64,000 nucleotides of DNA from Spirosoma sp. KUDC1026. GTDB taxonomy: Bacteria > Bacteroidota > Bacteroidia > Cytophagales > Spirosomataceae. A program made the translations under genes and the position numbers. This document shows positions 1-6,660 of this stretch, one piece after another. Below the pieces are notes generated by a model, which worked only from the letters and a program-made list of their open reading frames with translations, searched no databases and was not told where the DNA came from. How positions within the stretch are numbered: the first letter of the stretch is position 1; each line of letters opens with the position of its first letter. Location of the stretch: contig NZ_CP056032.1 in the NCBI RefSeq assembly GCF_013375035.1, positions 2,402,001 to 2,466,000 on the forward strand. Direction: 5' to 3'.

Positions 1-1
1 T

Positions 2-1222
2 ACCGTGAACAAGCTGACGGTTATCGCCAACGAGAGCTACGACGAGTTTGCGAAGAAACTACAAAACGAATACGAAGACGACTGTGGGGTTACGTTCGGG
101 AAAGTGCCTAAAACTGGCTTTGCCCGCATTATTCGGCTGGTTGGTGAACAGGAAATGCCTATCGGTCGTACTGGGTCAGAGCGTATCTGGGCCGAAATAG
201 TCGGTGGCGGTATGCTCGACGCAAACGGCAAGATTCTGCCCGCCTTCAACCCGAAGCGGGAGGGTTTTACGCTGGGCTTGTCGGACGATTTCAAGGATGT
301 CGAAAACGAGGTTGTTACAATCTTGCAGTCGTATCAGCTTGAGCGGCACATCAAGAAAGACGAAGAACCTAAGCCGCTTCGCATCAATAAGCGGGTGTAC
401 TTGGACGAAGACTTTAAACGGCTGTGGGAACGGATTAAGCCAAAGACGACGTATCAGGTTGATTTCGATACCGAAGAACTGGTGCGAAACTGTGTCAAAG
501 CCATCCGTGCCATGGAAAAGGTGGAGCCCGCTACAATTGTCTACAAAGAAGCGCAGTTAGACGTAGCCGTAAAAGGCGTATCCGCGAGCGAAACCAAAGT
601 TTTGTACCACAAAGTACAGTTTTCTGGTGCCCTGCCCGACATCCTGGCTTACCTTCAAAAAGAAACCGAATTGACCCGCCGGACGCTGGTAGATATACTG
701 ACCAAAAGCGAGCGCTTGCAGGAATTTGCCATTAACCCACAACGGTTTATGGATGCAGTAGCCGCCGTGATTAAGCACGAACTTCACCAGCTAATGATTG
801 ACGGCATTAAGTACGAACGCATCGCGGACCAGGAGTGGAGTATGCGGCTATTCGAAGATTACGAAATCAAAAGCTACCTGGACAGTCGCTTAGAGGTTAA
901 CAAATCGGTTTACGATGCGATCGTTTACGACAGTAACGTCGAGCGAACCTTTGCCGAAGCGCTGGATAAGCGGGAAGATGTTAAGCTATTCGTCAAGTTA
1001 CCGGATTGGTTCAAGATAGAAACGCCCATCGGCACGTATAATCCCGATTGGGCCATTGTCAAACATGAAGATGATACACTCTATTTAGTGCGTGAAACGA
1101 AGGATACGCACAATTACGAAAAACTACGTAACTCAGAAGCCGCCAAGATCCGCTGTGGCCGCGAACACTTCAAAGCATTAGGTGTCAACTACAAGCAGAT
1201 CGTCTTAGCGTCGGAGATTTAG
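2..1222 (+). CDS. Type III restriction endonuclease Res subunit, C-terminal part (5' end outside window)
   Basis: The reading frame is open to the left window edge, so about the last 400 residues of a roughly 950-1000 residue protein are seen. Near the C-terminus an NPDWAIV segment is followed about 13 residues later by LVRETK, which fits the PD-(D/E)xK nuclease core of type III Res subunits. The helicase motor would lie upstream, outside the window. With a Mod methyltransferase, Res makes an ATP-dependent restriction complex that cuts foreign DNA. The mod gene is not in the window and would be expected to the left. The gene ends 350 bases before an IS3-family element. The assignment rests on the nuclease motif and overall resemblance; a related PD-(D/E)xK helicase-nuclease is the alternative. 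Confidence 0.8.
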   Translation, partial: TVNKLTVIANESYDEFAKKLQNEYEDDCGVTFGKVPKTGFARIIRLVGEQEMPIGRTGSERIWAEIVGGGMLDANGKILPAFNPKREGFTLGLSDDFKDVENEVVTILQSYQLERHIKKDEEPKPLRINKRVYLDEDFKRLWERIKPKTTYQVDFDTEELVRNCVKAIRAMEKVEPATIVYKEAQLDVAVKGVSASETKVLYHKVQFSGALPDILAYLQKETELTRRTLVDILTKSERLQEFAINPQRFMDAVAAVIKHELHQLMIDGIKYERIADQEWSMRLFEDYEIKSYLDSRLEVNKSVYDAIVYDSNVERTFAEALDKREDVKLFVKLPDWFKIETPIGTYNPDWAIVKHEDDTLYLVRETKDTHNYEKLRNSEAAKIRCGREHFKALGVNYKQIVLASEI

Positions 1223-1288
1223 CTTCGCAATATTTTATCCAGTTCTTCGCGATTGCAGACAGAAACAAAGAAAGCAATAGGGCCTATT

Positions 1289-1510
1289 TTACCAGACGTA
1301 CCGAAACTGATACCAGCAGATTGCCACAAAAATGGCTTCGAAAAGGTGTAGAGGGCGTTTTCCTGAACAGATAAAGTACGAGCAGATGCATCCCCATACC
1401 GCTAATAGCCATAGAAATACCGAAAATAAACCGGAGAGCGCTGTTAGGCCGGTTTGGGCGGCCAAAGCCGTAGCCAATGTAATCAGGCCCATAACCGAAA
1501 AAATGGTCAT
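1289..1510 (-). CDS. Small hydrophobic protein, doubtful
   Basis: A 73-residue reading frame from ATG at 1510. It carries two hydrophobic stretches (roughly residues 3-18 and 27-42) and a tryptophan/tyrosine-rich end, a pattern typical of a small inner-membrane protein. The same frame extends to a TTG at 1567 and is closed by a stop just before the left end of the IS element. I do not recognise a family. It could be an intact small gene, the remains of a longer membrane protein cut by the IS-associated rearrangement, or chance. An overlapping plus-strand frame looks worse because its composition is not protein-like. Confidence 0.3.
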   Translation of the reverse strand: MTIFSVMGLITLATALAAQTGLTALSGLFSVFLWLLAVWGCICSYFICSGKRPLHLFEAIFVAICWYQFRYVW

Positions 1511-1573
1511 GGGCCTGATCGTTACGTTGCCTGCCGTTTCGTGGCTACCAACTATCCCCCGAGCCAATTACAC

Positions 1574-1596
1574 TGCGCCCTTAGAACTGGACCACT
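1574..1596 (+). repeat. IS3-family left terminal inverted repeat
   Basis: Begins TGCGCCC and ends GACCACT. Both blocks recur at the same spacing in the inverted copy at 2801-2823, with a divergent stretch (repeat positions 8-16) between them. Confidence 0.75.
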
Positions 1597-1632
1597 TTAC
1601 TGAATAACGAAATTGTTAGTTGATCTGATTTC

Positions 1633-2481
1633 CTACTTGGTTTGACTGCTTTTTATTCCCTTTAATACCTCTTCAGGCGTTCGATAATTCAGCGACTGGT
1701 GAAAGCGCCGACAGTTATAAAACTCGAAATAAGCTTGTAAGCCTGCCTCTAACTGCCAGCCATCCTGGTAGGCTTTCAGATAAATATCCTCATATTTTAC
1801 GCTTCGCCAAAGCCGCTCTACGAATATGTTGTCCAATGCCCGCCCTTTGCCGTCCATTGAGATGCGAATGTTCTGATCGAGCAGGACACTTGTAAAATCA
1901 TCCGAGGTAAATTGACTGCCTTGATCGGTGTTAAAAATCTCGGGTTGAGGATAGCTCCCTAAGGCCTTTCGTAACACGCCACAACACCAATCAGCCTCCA
2001 TGGTGTTGGAAACGGACCAACTTAATACGTATCGACTATACAGATCGATGATGGCCATCAGGTACATATATCCGGTCGCCATGGGTACATAGGTAATGTC
2101 AGTAGCCCAAACTTGGTGGACCCGCACAATGACCAACCCCCGCAGCAAATAGGGATAAATTCGGTGGCCTATGGCCGGTTTCGAGGTGTTTATTTTAGGA
2201 TAAATGGCTTCTATGCCAAGTATTTGCATGAGACGCCGAACGCGTTTGTGATTGACACAATAGCCTGCCTTTGCCAGGGCTACCTGCATCTTGCGGTACC
2301 CGTACTGCGGAGTTAGCAGGTACTGCTCATCCAGCAAACGCATCAGTAGTAAATCGTCTGATGTGGCTACTACCGGTTGGTAGTAATAGGTTGAGCGGGG
2401 CAATCCTACCCACTGGCATTGTTGGCGAATGCTAGTTGATAAAGCTGCATCAAGCAGTGATCGTCGCTGCGAAAGACTCAT
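1633..2481 (-). CDS. IS3-family transposase OrfB (DDE integrase core)
   Basis: A 282-residue integrase with an N-terminal HTH_21-like segment and an rve/RNase H fold. The catalytic triad is visible: Asp in VWATDITYV, Asp in FNTDQGSQF and Glu in IFVERLWRSVKYE, followed by the family's C-terminal FYNCRRFHQSLNYRTPEE segment. It catalyses strand cleavage and transfer during transposition. The ATG overlaps the orfA stop as ATGA, and orfB lies in the -1 frame relative to orfA. It can therefore be made separately by termination-reinitiation or as an OrfAB fusion by frameshifting at the A-run upstream. There is no internal stop, so the gene looks intact. Confidence 0.93.
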   Translation of the reverse strand: MSLSQRRSLLDAALSTSIRQQCQWVGLPRSTYYYQPVVATSDDLLLMRLLDEQYLLTPQYGYRKMQVALAKAGYCVNHKRVRRLMQILGIEAIYPKINTSKPAIGHRIYPYLLRGLVIVRVHQVWATDITYVPMATGYMYLMAIIDLYSRYVLSWSVSNTMEADWCCGVLRKALGSYPQPEIFNTDQGSQFTSDDFTSVLLDQNIRISMDGKGRALDNIFVERLWRSVKYEDIYLKAYQDGWQLEAGLQAYFEFYNCRRFHQSLNYRTPEEVLKGIKSSQTK

Positions 2482-2765
2482 GGCGTCAACTTTTTTTTGA
2501 AAAAAGTCAGTTCCATTTGTAATCGTCCAATCTGCTCATAGAGCAAGGCGGTTTCGGGTTCTGCGTTGGTCGATGTGGGTTTGCAACCTGCCTCGAAAAC
2601 GGAAGCGGCCCCCTGTAGGAATTGCCGCTTCCAGTCACTGATCTGATTCGGATGAAGCTCGTGGCGTTTGCTGATGACAGCCAATGTATCCTTTTCTTTA
2701 AGGACTTCAAGTACTACCTTGAGTTTGAATTCAGAGGTAAATTTACGTTTGCTCTTGCCTTTCAT
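2478..2765 (-). CDS. IS3-family transposase OrfA (HTH_Tnp_1)
   Basis: A 95-residue protein with the typical OrfA start KRKFTSEFKLKVVLEVLKE and a helix-turn-helix around residues 8-50 (including ISKRHELHPNQISDWKRQF). It binds the terminal inverted repeats. The last codons read through an eight-A run (AAA AAA AAG) before the stop, giving the classic A-AAA-AAG slippery heptamer of IS3 elements. A -1 slip there leads into orfB without meeting a stop. Confidence 0.92.
   Translation of the reverse strand: MKGKSKRKFTSEFKLKVVLEVLKEKDTLAVISKRHELHPNQISDWKRQFLQGAASVFEAGCKPTSTNAEPETALLYEQIGRLQMELTFFKKKLTP
2490..2498 (-). promoter_or_regulatory. Programmed -1 frameshift site of the IS3 element
   Basis: On the minus strand orfA reads TTC AAA AAA AAG TTG. 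The A-AAA-AAG heptamer lets the ribosome slip back one base and continue GTT GAC GCC ATG into orfB. No stop intervenes, so an OrfAB fusion transposase is possible. This mechanism is well established for the IS3 family; here it is inferred from sequence. Confidence 0.75.
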
Positions 2766-2800
2766 ACGGGACTAAATTTAGCCCGTTATCCAATTTAATT

Positions 2801-2823
2801 AGTGGTCTTAAAAACGGGGCGCA
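2801..2823 (-). repeat. IS3-family right terminal inverted repeat
   Basis: Read on the minus strand it begins TGCGCCC and carries GACCACT at positions 17-23, matching the left end at 1574-1596. Confidence 0.75.
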
Positions 2824-2841
2824 CTATAAATCAGGGGTACA

Positions 2842-5187
2842 TTAGTTGACCTGATTCCGGGAATCAGATTTTATTTCCAGCTTGAATTCCTTAGGTGGTT
2901 CAGCACCTGCCAGGTTCTTAACGAAATAATCCCACCGCCGACGGGTCATGTAGGGCGAGTAGCTGCCGAAGCCGTGGGCACTGTTCGGGAAAATGACGAG
3001 ATCGTAATCTTTATTAGCTTTTTCCAGTGCTTCCACAACCAACAGCGTATTGTACGGCGGTACGTTGTCGTCCATCATACCGTGGGCCAGCATCAATTTA
3101 CCTTTCAGGTTCTTAGCGTAGGTCTGGTTGGCCTGCGCTTCGTAATCAACGTTGGCCGCTAAGCCATCATAGCGATCGCCCCAGTCGTCTTCGTAGTTGC
3201 GGTTATCGTGGTTGCCCGATTCTGAAATCCCCACTTTAAAGAAGTCCGGATAGCGGAACATGGCCGTTGCCGTGGCGAAACCACCGCCCGAATGGCCCCA
3301 GATGCCGACGCGAGCCGTATCCAGGTAGGCGTATTTTTGTGCGAGTTGCCGGATGCCCGTGATCTGATCGGGTAGGGTATTTTCGGACATGTTGCCGTAG
3401 CTCATGTCGTGAAAGCTTTTGGAACGTAGCGGGTTACTGGTACCTTCGATCTCGACCACAACAAAACCCAGCTCCGCCAGCGACTGGTTGTCTTTCCGAG
3501 CGGCTGAGAAGAACCAGCTACCTACGCTGCCGCCCTGCGGACCAGGATAGATGTAGTCGATCACCGGGTATTTTTTGCTGGGATCCAGTTTCGTGGGTTT
3601 GTAGAGCAGGCCGTAAATATCGGTTTTGCCATCGGCAGCTTTTACCGTAATGGGCGTTGGTGGTGTCCAGCCCGTAGCGGTCAGGCGCGAAATGTCGGCT
3701 TTCTCCAGCGTTGAAATGAGTTTCCCGGCCATGTTACGTAATACAGTAACAGGTGGTACGTTCGGCTGCGAATAGCTGTCGACGAAATACGTACCCGAAG
3801 GCGAAATCGTCACCATGTGGTTGCCTTCTTCGGGCGTGAGCACGGTGAAGTTTTTGCCATCGAAACCAATTTTGCAGAACTGACCAAAGTAGGGGTTAAC
3901 AGCCTGGCGACCGTTGGCAATGAAATACAATGTCCGGGTTTTCTCATCCACGCGCAGGAGCCGGGTCACCAGCCAGTCGCCTTTGGTGATCTGATTTTTC
4001 AGCTTGCCGGTAGCTGCGTCGTAGAGGTACAGATGCCCCCAGTTATCGCGCTCGGAAAACCAGATGATCTCGTTAGATTTATCGAGGTAGCGCCAGTTGA
4101 TGGCTCCCCAGCCCGACTCGTACTGGGTCGGTACCGTTTCTTCAAACACTTCTCGAACGGCTCCCGTCGCGGCATCGGCCAGGCGGATTTTTTCCTGTTT
4201 ATGATCGCGGGAGGTGGAGACAAAGGCTAGTTTAGTCGCATCCTCGTTCCAGTTTACATCGTCGAACGTGCCGCTGCTGGCAATATCGTCGCTCAGCGTA
4301 GCACGGTGCGGATCGGCAGGAATCTGCAGCTGGATTACCTTCGGATTGTCGACCTCGATAATGACTCGCTGAATGGTGGCAATATGTTCGTCGCCGGGGA
4401 GCGGGTATTTCCACTGTTTCAGCATTGGTTTACCGACGTTGGTTGTTACCAGGTACATGTCGCTGACCTGCCGCTGATCCTGTTTGAACGTAGCAATTTT
4501 CTTTGAATCGGGCGACCACGCCAGGATGGCCCGATCGCTGGATTTCCAGCCTGCGTTGTCCGTTGCGTAGCCAAAATCCTTGATCCCATCGGTCGTGAGC
4601 TGGGTTTCTTTCCCCGTTGCTACGTCGCGCACCCACAGGTTGTACTCTTTGATGTAAGCCGCTCGCTTTTTATCGGGCGAAAGTACGGCCGGACCAGCGC
4701 TGCCCCGGCTGGGTCGGCCGCCACCGTCGTTGAACGAAGACGTCTGGGCCGGAGCCGTGTCGGGGGTAATTTCGTAGGTTTTCAGGTTGCAGGACCAGCG
4801 CTTGCCGTTGGCCTGAAATAAAACCGCCGTCAGGTCGGGCGAGAAACTGATGGTCTGAAATGGAAGCCGATTTGCCTGATAAGTTTTTCCCGCTACGGCC
4901 GAAAGCGCACTGGCCAGTTTCTGATGATCGAAAGCAGGAGCGCGCGTACCTTTGGCCGGATCGACCAGGATAAACTCGCTGCCGTTGGCGTTCAGGTCGC
5001 GGTACCAGAACCGGTCACTGGTGAGCCAGTTTGGCCGAACCGTTGCGTGATCGACCAATTGCTCGGCGTTGGTCGATAGAAATCGCTGCGCCTGTTCATA
5101 ATCAGTGGCGGTCAGCGTAGGGCGCTGCTGCGCATACGCCGATGCGATGGCCAGGCTAACCAGGCCCACAAGGACTGTTTTTTTCAT
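2842..5187 (-). CDS. S9 family peptidase (dipeptidyl peptidase IV type)
   Basis: A 781-residue exported serine peptidase. The ATG at 5187 (MKKTVLVGLV) is preferred over an upstream start because it opens a clean signal peptide ending near AYAQ. Residues about 90-480 look like the DPPIV N-terminal beta-propeller (repeated SPD and LSPDKK-type strands). The C-terminal alpha/beta hydrolase carries the triad: Ser in GHSGGGFA (near residue 634), Asp in MMDDNVPP (near 706) and His in NSAHGFG (near 739). The likely role is cleavage of N-terminal dipeptides, often Xaa-Pro, in the periplasm or outside the cell. The gene stands alone on the minus strand. An IS3 element begins 18 bases past its stop, which may remove its original terminator. 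Confidence 0.92.
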   Translation of the reverse strand: MKKTVLVGLVSLAIASAYAQQRPTLTATDYEQAQRFLSTNAEQLVDHATVRPNWLTSDRFWYRDLNANGSEFILVDPAKGTRAPAFDHQKLASALSAVAGKTYQANRLPFQTISFSPDLTAVLFQANGKRWSCNLKTYEITPDTAPAQTSSFNDGGGRPSRGSAGPAVLSPDKKRAAYIKEYNLWVRDVATGKETQLTTDGIKDFGYATDNAGWKSSDRAILAWSPDSKKIATFKQDQRQVSDMYLVTTNVGKPMLKQWKYPLPGDEHIATIQRVIIEVDNPKVIQLQIPADPHRATLSDDIASSGTFDDVNWNEDATKLAFVSTSRDHKQEKIRLADAATGAVREVFEETVPTQYESGWGAINWRYLDKSNEIIWFSERDNWGHLYLYDAATGKLKNQITKGDWLVTRLLRVDEKTRTLYFIANGRQAVNPYFGQFCKIGFDGKNFTVLTPEEGNHMVTISPSGTYFVDSYSQPNVPPVTVLRNMAGKLISTLEKADISRLTATGWTPPTPITVKAADGKTDIYGLLYKPTKLDPSKKYPVIDYIYPGPQGGSVGSWFFSAARKDNQSLAELGFVVVEIEGTSNPLRSKSFHDMSYGNMSENTLPDQITGIRQLAQKYAYLDTARVGIWGHSGGGFATATAMFRYPDFFKVGISESGNHDNRNYEDDWGDRYDGLAANVDYEAQANQTYAKNLKGKLMLAHGMMDDNVPPYNTLLVVEALEKANKDYDLVIFPNSAHGFGSYSPYMTRRRWDYFVKNLAGAEPPKEFKLEIKSDSRNQVN

Positions 5188-5335
5188 TGTAGATGAACGT
5201 GAAACGCCGAAACTGGCTGAGGGCAGATTGCCCTGGCGATACAATCGGCGATTTTGCCAAACTACAAAAATTTGGGCAATCCCTGGTAATGACGGCCAAG
5301 TTTAAACGCAGGGCCAGCGTAACAAACCGGCTGAT

Positions 5336-5385
5336 TACCGACAACGAAAGCAATGCCGCTGTTTGTTATGCTTTCGTTGCCGGTA
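5336..5385. repeat. Inverted repeat, 17-bp arms (one mismatch)
   Basis: The left arm 5336-5352 and right arm 5369-5385 are complementary at 16 of 17 positions, with a 16-base loop. It sits between two minus-strand genes. No T-run follows on the minus strand, so it is a weak terminator candidate. It could instead be an RNA-stabilising hairpin at the 3' end of the small upstream gene. Confidence 0.6.
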
Positions 5386-5413
5386 AATGAATTCAGCTCG
5401 TCGGGCTTACCGT

Positions 5414-5725
5414 CTAAGCGAAAAAGCTAGGGCGCCGAACCTCGCCAGCAGTCTGCCAGCTGGCATCCCGCCGACGTAGTGCCTGCGCGATGGTGATAAT
5501 CTGTTCGCCAAGCTGCCCCTGTCCTTCGAACGAAGCCCGCTCGTACTGCTCCTGCCGGGAAGCATCCCAGTCGAAGAGTTCGGTTTTAGCGTCGTAGATA
5601 CCGACTGGCTTGCGGCCTTTGTGGTTTGCTACCAGTTGCAGGATTGATTCGGCTTCGGTGCGGCTGTTACAGGAAACGTGGTGGTACTGCTCACGGAATT
5701 GATAAATTACTGAAAAACGGTTCAT
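5414..5725 (-). CDS. Conserved-looking small hypothetical protein
   Basis: A 103-residue protein from ATG at 5725 (MNRFSVIYQF). An earlier in-frame start at 5779 adds an unlikely Arg-rich stretch. The sequence is soluble and charged, with no signal peptide or membrane segment. I do not recognise a domain. The N-terminal part (FSVIYQFREQYHHVSCNSRTEA) resembles a small alpha/beta fold, and the C-terminal part is helical and rich in Gln and Glu. The gene is monocistronic, followed by the inverted repeat at 5336-5385. A real gene is likely from its length and codon use, but the function is unknown. Confidence 0.6.
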   Translation of the reverse strand: MNRFSVIYQFREQYHHVSCNSRTEAESILQLVANHKGRKPVGIYDAKTELFDWDASRQEQYERASFEGQGQLGEQIITIAQALRRRDASWQTAGEVRRPSFFA

Positions 5726-6660
5726 AACTCTTATGGTTTGGTTGCGGCAGCGCGTATCCCTTTGGAGGCTCCGGCGCAACGATGGTTCTTAATAAAACAG
5801 ACTGGAAATAGCGGTAGATAATGCCACGTTCGATCAGTAGCGGGCATTTACCCAATTACCGCCAAAGGGAGTTGCGTTACGGCATAAACCCTCAAAAACT
5901 GCTTGATTTCGACGCACGAAAGACGAAAAAGTCATCCGCGTAAAAGTGCAAATTCTTGTCCAGGTAATCGTTGTCTTATCCCCGCGCTTTGTGATGAACT
6001 GTACGCTCATGGTAGGTATAATAAGTTAATAATCAGCCTGAAAAATGAGAGAGCACTTACCCTCTCGTTCAATTTATAAACTGAATAAGGTGATGAATAA
6101 GTTTTGGTTTATTGGTAAAGTGCAAAAAGTGCCTACGATTTTTCATCGAAAAGATGAATAGTACAAGTGATTCCTGTACAAAGGCTATGATTTTGAGCAG
6201 AATACGGCATGTAAAAAGACAGCTGCCAGACTAGCGTATAAACAAATAGCTATAAATCAGAAAATTATATCTGGGGAAAATTAAATGCCGACTGCCTGGC
6301 AGAACAGTAAATCTGACCGACAAGTAAGATCGCTATACCTGTAACCTACACTACCGATAAGCGCCCATTTTTAATGGCTTTGCGTAGAACGCCATAGTAT
6401 TAATAAATCATTAAAAGAATATTGTTATAGTATTATTCTGCTATAAGTGTAATATTCAGTAAAAAATTTGGCATTTATCTGATAAATGTAAATCTATACC
6501 TGTAAAACTGTTCGTATGTATGGTTACATACGGAAATTCAGCTTTTGAGAACAGACTGCAGCTGTTCGCGAAATGCGCGACTTCTGGCATGTTTCAGCCT
6601 GGCCGAATTTGGACTCGGGGCTGGATTTGTTCAGTTCACGTCTACTTACCTACGAAAGCA
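5726..6660. other. AT-rich intergenic region, 935 bases
   Basis: A divergent intergenic stretch between the small minus-strand gene and the subtilase. It is clearly more AT-rich than its neighbours, mostly between 5990 and 6510. No frame longer than about 25 codons looks protein-like. It holds an 8-bp inverted repeat at 6513-6532. The rest shows no recognisable RNA or repeat. It probably carries the promoters of both flanking genes and a long 5' untranslated region for the subtilase. Confidence 0.5.
6513..6532. promoter_or_regulatory. 8-bp inverted repeat upstream of the subtilase gene
   Basis: CGTATGTA and TACATACG are separated by four bases, about 130 bases before the subtilase ATG. It could be an operator or a small 5' UTR hairpin. 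There is no further support for either. Confidence 0.3.

Larger units (their letters stand above)
1574..2823 (-). mobile_element. IS3-family insertion sequence, complete, 1250 bp
   Basis: The element is bounded by imperfect terminal inverted repeats that both begin TGCGCCC and share a second identical block GACCACT at repeat positions 17-23. The ends have the TG...CA form usual for IS3-type elements. It encodes orfA (helix-turn-helix) and orfB (DDE transposase) on the minus strand with a -1 frameshift signal between them, so it appears competent. The three bases on each side (CAC and CTA) do not match, so no short target duplication is visible. It lies 18 bases past the stop codon of the S9 peptidase gene. 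The subgroup within IS3 was not determined. Confidence 0.9.

Noticed and set aside
1332..1607. Plus-strand 91-residue frame overlapping the IS left end
   Set aside because: It runs into the IS terminal repeat and its composition is not protein-like; the opposite frame is somewhat better.
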